A stretch of DNA of 64,000 bases from CAZNSX01 sp964575845. Its GTDB lineage: Bacteria; UBA8248; CAZNSX01. Shown in pieces: positions 26,268-34,620 of this stretch (within the stretch, counting starts at the first letter, position 1; the number at the start of each line of letters is the position of its first letter). The stretch lies in the NCBI GenBank assembly GCA_964575845.1, contig CAZNSX010000004.1:62001-126000 (forward strand), given 5' to 3'. The position numbers were made by a program, and so were the translations under genes. The notes under the pieces are model-generated. The model saw nothing but the letters and a program-made list of their open reading frames with translations. It had not been told where the DNA came from and searched no databases.

Positions 26268-26645
26268 ATGGGAGACCGGGAGAGGCCGCTTCCCAGCATA
26301 AGGAGCAGGCGGGATTTCGGACGGGCCTACAGCGAAGGCGGGAAGATAGCAAGACCCACCTTTCTGCTCTTCCTCCGTCCCAATGGATTGGGAGTGACCC
26401 GACTCGGGATCCGCGTTCCCAGGAAGATCGGGGGAGCGGTCAGCCGCAACCGAGCGAGGCGCCTTTTGCGGGAGGCATTCAGGCGAAACCAGAGAGACCT
26501 CCCGCAGGGGCTGGACATTGTGGCTGTGGCCAGAGAGGGCCTTAAAGATGAGAATTGCTCACTTTTGGAGAGGGGGATTAGGGAAGCTTTTGCAGAGGGC
26601 TTCCATCAAGGGCAACCCTCTCCGGAAGGCAGAGCCAGGCGTTAG
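26268..26645 (+). CDS. rnpA: Ribonuclease P protein component
   Basis: 125 residues from ATG 26268. Contains the RNA-binding signature RNRARRLLREAFR (about 59-71) and the earlier FGRAYSEGG, FLLFLRPN and LGIRVPRKIGGAV segments. Binds RNase P RNA for tRNA 5' maturation. A longer open frame starts inside rpmH at 26151 but is not needed. Its 3' end overlaps yidD by about 98 bases. Confidence 0.9.
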   Translation: MGDRERPLPSIRSRRDFGRAYSEGGKIARPTFLLFLRPNGLGVTRLGIRVPRKIGGAVSRNRARRLLREAFRRNQRDLPQGLDIVAVAREGLKDENCSLLERGIREAFAEGFHQGQPSPEGRARR

Positions 26646-26850
26646 GGCCATTTTGATTGGCGTTATCGGGTTTTATCAGGCGGGTGTCTCACCTTTCCTA
26701 GCTCCCCGCTGCCGGTTTGAGCCGACCTGTTCTCAGTACGCCCGAGAGAGCCTTGCGAGACACCCCCTACACAAGGCGCTGGGGCTTATCCTCTGGCGCC
26801 TTCTTCGCTGCCAGCCCTTTAACGCAGGGGGCTATGACCCGGCGAGATAG
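26548..26850 (+). CDS. yidD: Membrane protein insertion efficiency factor YidD
   Basis: About 100 residues from ATG 26548, the start being uncertain because it lies in rnpA; the conserved core begins near residue 32. Signature GFYQAGVSPFLAPRCRFEPTCSQYA, with the three family cysteines (the last in RCQPF) and the ending GGYDPAR, is all present. An amphipathic membrane-associated protein that aids YidC-dependent insertion. Classic position between rnpA and yidC. Confidence 0.88.
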   Translation: MRIAHFWRGGLGKLLQRASIKGNPLRKAEPGVRAILIGVIGFYQAGVSPFLAPRCRFEPTCSQYARESLARHPLHKALGLILWRLLRCQPFNAGGYDPAR

Positions 26851-26877
26851 GGCGAGAGGCTTGACCTCCACAGAGAT

Positions 26878-28488
26878 ATGAGTGAGCAAAAACGCCTTTT
26901 TTTGGCTATATTTATCTGTCTTGCCATCCTGCTGGTCTGGCAGCAATTCTTTGTGCCTAAGCGTCCTCCCAGGCAGCTCAAGGAGCCTCCGAAGATAGAG
27001 CAGCCTCAGGCGCAGCGGAGACCTTCCGAGCCCCTCCCTGCAGCTCCTTCGCCTAAAGCCGAGCCTACTGCGCTGGAGGCTCAAGCCAAGAGGGTGGTGG
27101 TGGACACCGGGCTGGCCGAGGCTATTTTCACGACCCGCGGAGCGGCCCTTGAGGCTTTTCTTCTCAAGAACTACCGGAATCCCGACGGCACGCCGTTGAA
27201 CCTTGTGCCGGAAGAAGCGGATGGGGAGCGTATCCTTCCCCTCTACCTGGAGTTCGGGAGCTTGACCGATAACGTCAATAGCGCCATTTACGAGGTGAAT
27301 ACTGAAAAGCTCCCCCTAAGCCCTGAGCGGCTGGAGGGGAGTCTGACCTTCCGCTACAGCGATGGCAAAGGCATTTCCGTGCTCAAGCGCCTCACCTTTC
27401 ACTACGGGCGCTACCTGATGGATGTTGAAATAGAGGTGATCGTCCCCAAGGGGGAGCTAGGCTCAGGGGACTATCATGTTCTCTGGGGCCCCGGTCTTGG
27501 CAAGGAGAAAAAAATAAAGGGAAGGGGAAGGGGATGGTACAGCGAGGGCCCCGTCTCCTACGTTAACGGCAAGCGCATCGAGGACAAGCTTAAGGAGGGG
27601 GACGCACGGATAGTCCACCGGGGCGAGCTTTCCTGGACGGGGCTTCAGAATAAGTACTATCTCGCTGCGTTCATGCCCAAGGAAAAAGCCACGGAGTCCT
27701 TGATCGAGAAGCGCGATGGGACCTTAGCCATCGGTCTCTCCCTTGCATACGGGAGCAGGAGTTCTTTTTATCTCTACGCCGGGCCCAAAGAATCCGACCG
27801 CCTCAAGGACGCGGGACAAAACCTCTCCGAGGCGATCAACTATGGTTGGTTCAACATCGTTGCGAAGCCCCTGCTGTATCTCCTGAAATTTTTTTACGGC
27901 ATTGTGGGAAACTGGGGGTGGGCCATAGTCATCCTCACCGCATTCATCCGCATCCTCTTTTATCCCCTCACGCACAAGAGCATGAAGAGCATGCAGGAGA
28001 TGCAGAAGCTCCAGCCCAAAATGAAGCGGATAAGGGAGATCTATAAGAACGACCGCCAGCGGATGAACCAGGAGATGATGGCCCTCTACCGGGAGCACAA
28101 GGTCAACCCGATGGGCGGCTGCCTGCCCATGCTCCTCCAGATCCCGGTATTTTTCGCCCTCTATCAGGTCCTCCTCCAGACCATAGAGCTGCGGGGGGCC
28201 CCCTTCATGCTGTGGATAAAGGACCTCTCGGCGCAAGACCCCTACCAGATTTCCACTATCCTGATGGGGCTCTCGATGTTTTTTCAGCAGAGGCTGACCC
28301 CCGCGGCTGGCGACCCCAGCCAGGCGAAGATGATGCTCGCCATGCCCGTCGTTTTCACGGCCATGTTCATCATATATCCGGTCCCCTCGGGCCTCGTCGT
28401 CTACTGGCTCATAAATAACGTCCTCTCCATAGGCCAGCAACTCATCATGCTCCGTCAAGGGAAGCTGGGGGTTCCCGTCAAGCGCTGA
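26878..28488 (+). CDS. yidC: Membrane protein insertase YidC
   Basis: 536 residues. N-terminal membrane segment (5-22), Pro-rich linker (30-65), a large periplasmic beta-sandwich domain (about 75-310) as in Gram-negative YidC1, then the five-helix insertase core from about 325 with the conserved cytoplasmic hairpin (SMQEMQKLQPKMKRIREIY) and GGCLPMLLQIPVFFALYQVL. Inserts membrane proteins alone or with SecYEG. Last gene of the cluster; the usual jag and mnmE do not follow. Confidence 0.95.
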   Translation: MSEQKRLFLAIFICLAILLVWQQFFVPKRPPRQLKEPPKIEQPQAQRRPSEPLPAAPSPKAEPTALEAQAKRVVVDTGLAEAIFTTRGAALEAFLLKNYRNPDGTPLNLVPEEADGERILPLYLEFGSLTDNVNSAIYEVNTEKLPLSPERLEGSLTFRYSDGKGISVLKRLTFHYGRYLMDVEIEVIVPKGELGSGDYHVLWGPGLGKEKKIKGRGRGWYSEGPVSYVNGKRIEDKLKEGDARIVHRGELSWTGLQNKYYLAAFMPKEKATESLIEKRDGTLAIGLSLAYGSRSSFYLYAGPKESDRLKDAGQNLSEAINYGWFNIVAKPLLYLLKFFYGIVGNWGWAIVILTAFIRILFYPLTHKSMKSMQEMQKLQPKMKRIREIYKNDRQRMNQEMMALYREHKVNPMGGCLPMLLQIPVFFALYQVLLQTIELRGAPFMLWIKDLSAQDPYQISTILMGLSMFFQQRLTPAAGDPSQAKMMLAMPVVFTAMFIIYPVPSGLVVYWLINNVLSIGQQLIMLRQGKLGVPVKR

Positions 28489-28559
28489 GCACTTGCCGGG
28501 GGCCAGAGGCAAAGGCCGAATCTCCCCAGCGCCCGCGGACGCCAGAAACGCGCAGAGGC

Positions 28560-28589
28560 TTGCGCCACCGTGTTTATTCCCCCTAAAAT
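28560..28589 (+). promoter_or_regulatory. Possible promoter of the rubredoxin/DUF2231 gene
   Basis: TTGCGC (28560-28565), 18-base spacer, TAAAAT (28584-28589), about 40 bases before the start codon. Confidence 0.4.
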
Positions 28590-28629
28590 GACCCTAATCT
28601 CCGCCTAACCTTTTCGGGAGAAGAAGATT

Positions 28630-29184
28630 ATGGAAACCATGCAGCCCTGGAAGTGCTTATCCTGCGGCTATCGCCATGAGGGGCCTTCCCCTCCCGCCAA
28701 GTGTCCCGCATGCGGGGCCCCGCGCGAGCGCTTCATCCTGCCCGAAAGCGGGGAGGGCCTGCTTGAGCGGGTTGTGCTAAACCTCCATCCCCACCCCATT
28801 GCGACCCATTTCCCGAGCGCACTCTTCCCCGTGAGCCTGCTGCTGTTCCTCATATTCATCTTCCGGGGGGGAGCCTCCTTCGAGCGCGCTGCATACTTCG
28901 CGGCGATCCTGGGCACGGTGGGGACGATTGTGGCGTTCATCACGGGTTTTATCGATTGGTGGGTCCGCTTTGACAGCGCGCTCGGCCTTCCCGTGCGACG
29001 CAAGCGGCGCCTGGGCTTTATCCTCCTCGTGGTTTCTCTGGCCCTCAGCTTCTGGTGGATTTTGCTCTTCCCGTATTTCCCGAGAGTGGTGGGAATTGGA
29101 GTGAACCTGGCCGGGCTTGGCCTGGCGACCGGGCTCGTCGCTGCGCTCGGCTACTACGGGGGGAAGCTCGTTTTCGGAAGGTGA
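28630..29184 (+). CDS. Rubredoxin-like zinc/iron knuckle fused to a DUF2231 membrane domain
   Basis: 184 residues. Residues 8-37 form a rubredoxin-type fold (KCLSCGY, then CPACGAPRERF) that would hold one iron or zinc. Residues 50-180 are a four-helix membrane domain of the DUF2231 type with HPHPIATHFP, where histidines could bind heme or redox groups. Such rubredoxin-DUF2231 fusions suggest a membrane electron carrier; that role is inference. Good purine-rich site GGGAGAAGAAG upstream. Confidence 0.75.
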   Translation: METMQPWKCLSCGYRHEGPSPPAKCPACGAPRERFILPESGEGLLERVVLNLHPHPIATHFPSALFPVSLLLFLIFIFRGGASFERAAYFAAILGTVGTIVAFITGFIDWWVRFDSALGLPVRRKRRLGFILLVVSLALSFWWILLFPYFPRVVGIGVNLAGLGLATGLVAALGYYGGKLVFGR

Positions 29185-29312
29185 GGGGGGCTGAAGGAAA
29201 TTATCGAATATTGTAGGCTCCAAAAAGAGAAAGTGAAAAGTTCGCTTTGAGCCATTCGCGGCGCTTATCTGTTGTAAGACGGACCTGCCGTGACCGGTGA
29301 AAATCTCGTTTC

Positions 29313-29921
29313 TCAAGACCCCTCCCTGAGCACCCCCTCTATCTCCCTCCACAGCTCCCTTCTGCCGAACCCCTTGAGCGCGGAGAATGGAAGCAGGGAA
29401 GGAGCTCCGGAAGAAAGGCCGGGGATGGCGGCGAGGGCTTTTTCCATGGACAGGAGGGCCTCCTTTCTTTTCCCACTCTTTAGCTTGTCCGCCTTTGTGG
29501 CCACGGGGAGGAAGGGGATCTCCTCCCTTGAGAGCCAGGAGATAAGCATCTCGTCCCCCTCTGTAATCCCTCTCCTTATATCGAGCAGAAGGACCAACCC
29601 ACGCAGCTGCGGCCTATTCTTGAGGTAGCCTTCCACCATCCCCCGCCAGCGGCCCCTAACCGAAAGCGGCACCCCGGCGTAGCCATAGCCCGGCAGGTCC
29701 ACAAAGAGAAACGCATCATTCACCAGGAAGAAGTTAAGACACTGTGTCTTTCCGGGCGCGGAGCTGGTTCTGGCGAGGCCCTTCCGGCCGAGGAGGGAGT
29801 TTATCAGGGAGGACTTCCCCACATTGGACCTTCCGGCAAAGGCCAGCTCCGGGATGGAGCCCTTGGGGAAGCCCTGTGGGGCTGTAGCGCTGCCGACGAA
29901 TTCCGCGGAGAGGATTCTCAC
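29313..29921 (-). CDS. engB: Ribosome-biogenesis GTPase EngB/YsxC
   Basis: 202 residues, typical length. G1 GRSNVGKS (about 30-37), G3 DLPGYGYA, G4 TKADKL, all intact. Needed for 50S subunit assembly. Ends about 130 bases from the convergent DUF2231 gene. Downstream of rsmI with a 380-base interval holding a possible small gene. Confidence 0.93.
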   Translation of the reverse strand: MRILSAEFVGSATAPQGFPKGSIPELAFAGRSNVGKSSLINSLLGRKGLARTSSAPGKTQCLNFFLVNDAFLFVDLPGYGYAGVPLSVRGRWRGMVEGYLKNRPQLRGLVLLLDIRRGITEGDEMLISWLSREEIPFLPVATKADKLKSGKRKEALLSMEKALAAIPGLSSGAPSLLPFSALKGFGRRELWREIEGVLREGS

Positions 29922-29960
29922 CGTATGAGCCTGCGGCCAACTCCGGGAGCCCCTGAGGAG

Positions 29961-30206
29961 CTAGATGAAAATGTCAAGCCGGGAGCCCCGGAGGGGTCGC
30001 CCCCTTGCGGCCCTGGGCTCAGGGGCGTCTTTCCTATCGAGCTCAAGGGCGGCCCTCAGGGCCTTTTTGCCGAGGCCCAGGCTTTGAGCCTTCGGGCTCG
30101 GGACGCTTTCCCCGGTGGGGTTCGGCCTGACACGGGAAAGCTCCCGCGCAAGGGCCCTCGCTCTTACGGCCTCTTGCGTCAGGCCTGAGGATTTGAGATG
30201 CGCCAT
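29961..30206 (-). CDS. Possible small basic protein upstream of engB
   Basis: 81 residues, ATG 30206 with GGGAGGT ten bases upstream. Sequence is basic and Ala/Arg-rich (TQEAVRARALARELSRVRPNP), no cysteine or membrane segment. No family recognised. The good ribosome site and location between rsmI and engB favour a real gene, but composition alone could give this frame by chance. Confidence 0.35.
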   Translation of the reverse strand: MAHLKSSGLTQEAVRARALARELSRVRPNPTGESVPSPKAQSLGLGKKALRAALELDRKDAPEPRAARGRPLRGSRLDIFI

Positions 30207-30301
30207 TCTTTAGTACCTCCCTCAGGGGATTGGATGAAATTTCATGGCTTTCTCTGGGCTGAAACACATCTTTTTTGTGCCAGTTTCGTGCCAAAAGGAC
30301 C

Positions 30302-31072
30302 TCAGGCCCGCTCCCCTGAGAGCTTTTCTCTGGAGGATAAGCCCCTTATGAGGACCACGCACTCCCCCTTTATTTTTTTCTCCTTGAGCCTCTCGGCCAG
30401 CTCCTCGGCTCCGCCCCTCATGAACTCTTCATGAATCTTAGTAAGCTCCCTCGCGACGACCACCTCGCGTTCGCCCATGACGTCAGCTATCTCGGCGAGA
30501 AGCCTCCCGAGCCTGTATGGGGATTCATAAAGGACGAGAGTGCGCCCCTCCTCCTTGAGGGCTAGAAGACGCGACCGCCTCTTTTCGCCCTTTGGCGGGA
30601 GAAAGCCCTCAAAGGCGAATCTATCGGTCGGCAGGCCCGCGGCCGAGAGCGCCGCCGCCGCGGCCGAGGGACCGGGCACGGGCACGACCGGAACCCCCTT
30701 ATCGAGGCACCGCCTCACGAGGTAGTAGGCGGGGTCTGAGATGCCGGGCGTTCCGGCATCCGAGACGAGAGCGATGGACCTCCCGCTCAGGAGCTCTTCC
30801 AGGAGCCGGGGGGTCCTTCTCTCTTTATTGTGGTCGTGGTAGCTCGTGAGGGGGGTTGAGAGCTGGTAGTGAGCGAGCAGCCTTCCCGTTCTGCGCGTGT
30901 CCTCGGCGGCGATGAGGGCAACCTCCTTCATCACCCTGAGGGCTCTGAGCGTAATATCCTCGAGGTTCCCTATGGGGGTGGCGACGATGTAGAGGGTCGC
31001 CGGACCCTCGGAAGGGGTCCCCTTCTTCTCGCCGTTCATGGAGGAAGAATAGCTAATATCTATATCTATCAT
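30302..31072 (-). CDS. rsmI: 16S rRNA 2'-O-ribose methyltransferase RsmI
   Basis: 256 residues as read from ATG 31072; ATG 31039 (MNGEKKGTP) is an equally possible start since neither has a clear ribosome site. SAM-dependent tetrapyrrole-methylase fold with VATPIGNLEDIT, AAEDTRRTGRLL, SDAGTPGISDPAYY and VPGPSA in order. Methylates C1402 of 16S rRNA. Divergent from the DsrE-like gene. Confidence 0.92.
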   Translation of the reverse strand: MIDIDISYSSSMNGEKKGTPSEGPATLYIVATPIGNLEDITLRALRVMKEVALIAAEDTRRTGRLLAHYQLSTPLTSYHDHNKERRTPRLLEELLSGRSIALVSDAGTPGISDPAYYLVRRCLDKGVPVVPVPGPSAAAAALSAAGLPTDRFAFEGFLPPKGEKRRSRLLALKEEGRTLVLYESPYRLGRLLAEIADVMGEREVVVARELTKIHEEFMRGGAEELAERLKEKKIKGECVVLIRGLSSREKLSGERA

Positions 31073-31183
31073 TTAAATCTTTTATGGGTCTCTTTTTCAG
31101 CCTAAAATTACAAGCAGGGCACTTGTCCTTGACAGAAACGTAGGGGACATGAAATAGCTTATAACTTAAGGGGGGATCGTGCA

Positions 31184-31516
31184 ATGGTTACCACATTTAT
31201 CGTAAGCTCAGACATAATGGGGAGCGGGAGCCGGGAGCTTGGAGAGAAAATCCTGGGAAGCTTCCTGAGAAAGGTCGCGGGCCACGCTAACCGCGCAAAC
31301 ATAATTTTCTACAACTCGGGGGTTCAGCTCCTGGCGAAGCCTTCGCCATTTCTTGCCGACCTCTCTCTGCTCGCCGAAAAGGGGGTCGAGCTCATCGCCT
31401 GCGGAACGTGCGTGAATTTCTTCGGGCTTAATGATAGAATTGAAATCGGTCGTGTGAGCACCATGGATGAGATTCTTTCCACCATCGCCAGCTCTGAGAA
31501 GGTGGTCTCGATATAG
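31184..31516 (+). CDS. DsrE/YedF-like small sulfur-metabolism protein
   Basis: 110 residues, no signal peptide. Reads MVTTFIVSSDIMGSGSRELGEKIL, then IACGTCVNFFGLNDRIEIGRVSTM, which matches the C-terminal DsrE-type domain of YedF-like proteins with the CGTC cysteines (about 72 and 75). The N-terminal TusA-like domain of full YedF is absent. Likely sulfur or selenium transfer. Followed 40 bases later by the HAD gene. Confidence 0.75.
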   Translation: MVTTFIVSSDIMGSGSRELGEKILGSFLRKVAGHANRANIIFYNSGVQLLAKPSPFLADLSLLAEKGVELIACGTCVNFFGLNDRIEIGRVSTMDEILSTIASSEKVVSI

Positions 31517-31555
31517 AGAAACCCCTTCTGTCGGCGAAAGCGGCTCTCTCCCCGC

Positions 31556-32029
31556 ATGATCAGGATAGAGATCCCAGGAAGGGGACATCTCGAAATAAAG
31601 AGCCTGGTTCTCGACCTGAACGGCACCATTGCTCTTGACGGAGGGCTTCTTTCCGGGGTGCCCGAGCGCATCCGTGCGCTTTCCCGCGGCCTCGATATCT
31701 GCGTAATCACGGCCGACACCTTCGGAAAGGCCGGAGCTCTCTTCGAGGGCCTCCCCGTAAAACTCATCAAGATTTCTGCGGGGAAGGATGAAGCTCTTCA
31801 GAAGCGCCGCGTCGTCGCCTCGCTTGGAGCAACATCTACTGTTGCAATCGGAAACGGGGCGAACGATGTCCTGATGCTCGAAGCCGCAGCCATAGGGATT
31901 GCTGTTCTGGGCCCGGAGGGGACGTCAACAGCAGCCCTGACGAGGGCCGACATCCTCCTTCCCGGCGCAAAGGAGGCCCTTGACCTCTTGAGCCATCCCA
32001 AGCGCCTTCTGGCAACATTAAGGCGGTAG
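31556..32029 (+). CDS. HAD-superfamily protein, soluble P-type-ATPase-like
   Basis: 157 residues, a minimal HAD core without a cap. Motif I is DLNGT (about 20-24), with nucleophile Asp but Asn where phosphatases have the second Asp, closer to the DKTGT of P-type ATPases. Later motifs: ITAD, Lys in LIKISAGKD, and GNGANDVLMLEAA (motif IV). Databases often call such proteins ATPase P. Substrate unknown. Probably one transcript with the DsrE-like gene. Confidence 0.75.
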   Translation: MIRIEIPGRGHLEIKSLVLDLNGTIALDGGLLSGVPERIRALSRGLDICVITADTFGKAGALFEGLPVKLIKISAGKDEALQKRRVVASLGATSTVAIGNGANDVLMLEAAAIGIAVLGPEGTSTAALTRADILLPGAKEALDLLSHPKRLLATLRR

Positions 32030-32130
32030 CGGGTAGTAAGGACTCCTGCGGCCTGGGCAAGCAAACGCGGGCCGAGCTCGGCCACGGGAAGAGGGCGGCG
32101 TGTGTCCTCCGGCCAGAAAGGGCTAATGCT

Positions 32131-34035
32131 TCAAGGGCCGGGGCTGGCAACGGATGGGGATTTCATGATGCGGGCTAGGAGGTTCAGGACCTGATTCATC
32201 TTGAAGGGCTTTTGCACCACATAGTCCACTCCCTTCTCCCGCGCTTCTTCGAGGTCCAGCGATAGCCCCCAGCCCGTAATCAGCACCACGGGTGTTTCGC
32301 TCTTCATCTCCTTCACCGCGCGGGCCACCTCCCAGCCGCTCATGCCGGGCATGCCGAGGTCCGTGAAGACGATATCGAAATTGCTCTGGGCAAAGAGCTT
32401 CAGCCCTTCGGACCCGCTGGGGGCAACCTCCACCTCATGGTTTGCCATCTGGAAGATGAGGGAAAGGTTCTCCAGTATATGCTCCTCGTCCTCGATGAGG
32501 AGGATTCGGGCGGGCGAGGAGTCCTGGAGCCCCTCCTCCCGGAGGGGGGCCTCCTTCGTGGAGGCGACGGGAAGGGTGATGCTCACTAGGGTTCCCTGCC
32601 CTTCAGTGCTCTCGATGGAAATATCCCCACGGTGGCGGGTGATGATCCCGTAAGTGATGCTCATGCCCAGGCCCGTGCCGTTTCCTTTCTTGGTGGTGAA
32701 GAAGGGGACGAAGACGTTTCGTCTTACCTCCTCGCTCATCCCGCAGCCGGTATCACCCACCGCAAGGAGGACGCTTCCACCCTGGGCCTTCGTCATGATT
32801 GTGAGGCGCCCCCCCTGGGGCATTGCATCGAGAGCGTTCAGGATGATATTGGCCAGAGCCTCCCGGATCTCAAACACATTGCCCGAGATGGCGGGGATCT
32901 CCTCAAGGTCTGTTTCCATCTCTATCCTGATGCCCCGCAGGTTGGCCTCGTTTCGCCAGCGGGTCTCGGTTATGGCCAGGGTGTCGCGGACCACTTCGTG
33001 CAGGTCTATGTTTTCAAAACTGCCGTCCTTTCCAAGCCGGGTGTACTCGAGGAGCCTCCTGACCGTGGCCGCGCCATCAAGGGAGGCCTTCTCTATAATC
33101 TCAAGGTCCCGGTGGAGCGCCGTATCCTGGGCCTTGCGCTTTAGAATTTCGACCCGACCCAGGACGGCCGTGAGGATGTTGTTGAAGTCATGGGCAATAC
33201 CCGAGGACATCTCGCCCAGACATTTGAGTCTTTCGGTCTCGACGAGCTTGCGCTGGAGTTCTATCTCTTCGGTTATGTCCTTGGCCAAGCCGAGGGTGCC
33301 TATGAAGTTTCCTTCCTCGTCATAGAGCCCGGTGGCACTGATCCGGAAGATGCCGGTCTCGCCGTTCTTGCGCCTGAGGTTTATCTCCATGTTTCGGGTG
33401 GCCCGCTCACGCGTCCGCCGTGTCTTAAAGCACCACCTGATGCAGTCGTCTTCGTAGGGAAGGAGGATGTCCGAGGTTTTGCCCAAGAGTTCTTTTTTCC
33501 CGTAGCCGAGAATCCGGCAGCCGTCATTGTTTATGTCCAGGAACGCACCCTGGGCCGTGAGGAAGTAGACTACGTCGGGCACGTGCTCGAAGAGGAGCCG
33601 ATATTTTTTCTCTGAAAGCTCGATAGCACGGCGAAGCCTCTCAGTTTCCCGGGCCTCGGAGCAGCTCCTGAGCTCTGAGCGGATAGCGGCAAGGAAATCT
33701 TCCTCCTCCCAGGGCTCGACGAAATAGCGATGAACCGCGGCCTCGTTTATGGCGACGGAGGCAAGCTGGGAGTCAGCCGAGCTTGTCGTGGCTATGCGGA
33801 CGATGTTGGGGTGGAGGGCTTTTATCTTCTTGAGGGTCTCCAACCCGTTCCCGACAAGCCCGTTGAGGCGGCAGATGACCAAATCTACGGGCTCTCTTTC
33901 CAAAATCTCCAGGACTTTGTCCCCCTCATCGGCCAGCCGAAAAGCGCAGTGGCCCTCCGAGAGCTTTTCAAGAGTACCGAGAATAGAGCTATCTTCCCCC
34001 ACGGCCAGAATCATCTGCCCTTGCTCTTGCGACAT
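32131..34035 (-). CDS. Hybrid histidine kinase: pseudo-receiver, PAS, HisKA, HATPase, receiver
   Basis: 634 residues from ATG 34035 with AAGGGG upstream. Order: receiver-like fold (8-120) whose phospho-Asp position is Arg (VICRLNG) and whose usual Lys is Glu (FVEPWEEE), so a non-phosphorylatable pseudo-receiver; PAS (about 140-260); HisKA with GEMSSGIAHDFNN (phospho-His about 282); HATPase_c with N-box NIILNALDAM, DTGCGM and GTGLGMS; C-terminal receiver with acceptor Asp in VFTDLGMPG and Lys in VQKPF. No membrane segment, so it senses inside the cell. No output regulator is adjacent; a phosphorelay to a distant partner is likely. Confidence 0.88.
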   Translation of the reverse strand: MSQEQGQMILAVGEDSSILGTLEKLSEGHCAFRLADEGDKVLEILEREPVDLVICRLNGLVGNGLETLKKIKALHPNIVRIATTSSADSQLASVAINEAAVHRYFVEPWEEEDFLAAIRSELRSCSEARETERLRRAIELSEKKYRLLFEHVPDVVYFLTAQGAFLDINNDGCRILGYGKKELLGKTSDILLPYEDDCIRWCFKTRRTRERATRNMEINLRRKNGETGIFRISATGLYDEEGNFIGTLGLAKDITEEIELQRKLVETERLKCLGEMSSGIAHDFNNILTAVLGRVEILKRKAQDTALHRDLEIIEKASLDGAATVRRLLEYTRLGKDGSFENIDLHEVVRDTLAITETRWRNEANLRGIRIEMETDLEEIPAISGNVFEIREALANIILNALDAMPQGGRLTIMTKAQGGSVLLAVGDTGCGMSEEVRRNVFVPFFTTKKGNGTGLGMSITYGIITRHRGDISIESTEGQGTLVSITLPVASTKEAPLREEGLQDSSPARILLIEDEEHILENLSLIFQMANHEVEVAPSGSEGLKLFAQSNFDIVFTDLGMPGMSGWEVARAVKEMKSETPVVLITGWGLSLDLEEAREKGVDYVVQKPFKMNQVLNLLARIMKSPSVASPGP

Positions 34036-34620
34036 AAAGTCAGCCCCTTCTAGTTTGGCTCCTCCCAGAACCTTCCCCCATCCCCTAAGGGGGGTTGAGT
34101 GAGAGAGGGGGCGCTCCTGCAAAAAAAGCCAAAGAGACACAAAAGACTTACGAATAAGCCTTCGCGATAATAAGCAAATAGGATACCATTCATCATCTTA
34201 TTCAAGCCCGGGCCTCTTTTTTAAAGAAGAAAATGAGGCCCCGCAAAAAGATTCGTCAGTTTTCGAGATATCTAAAGGGAAAAATTCAGAATTTTGACGG
34301 GTTTCTGTCCCCGACCCTATGCAGCACGCCTTAAGGCGCCCTCGAAGCCCTCACCCAGGAGACCCTCCATCTGCTTGAGCCCCCTCTTCGGAAGTCGCCG
34401 GGGAGGACGAAGCGGTCCTGGATGAGCCCAGAGCTGTCCGGGCTTTATCCTCAGGCGTGAAGCCTCCCTTTGGCTCATGCCCTATTTGGGAAGGCTACTG
34501 TCCGTGCACGAAACTTGTGTTCTTTTGGCTCGCGGCCGTGCGCGCTTTAAGATTTTATGGCTGGGAATAATGAATAGCCGGGCCTCGGGCTAGAAGATTT
34601 GGGGGAGAGAAGATGGAGAG
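34036..34620. other. Intergenic region of 585 bases, hairpin and weak small frame
   Basis: Holds GGGCCTC/GAGGCCC with an inner T-run/A-run (about 34209-34245), a plausible bidirectional terminator. A 53-codon minus frame (34317-34478, beginning MSQREASRLR) recalls a transposase HTH but lacks a ribosome site, and a GTCGGGGACAGAAACCCG-like string follows it. No confident gene. Confidence 0.3.

Noticed and set aside
34317..34478. 53-codon minus frame, MSQREASRLR start
   Set aside because: Resembles a transposase HTH for ten residues only and has no ribosome site.
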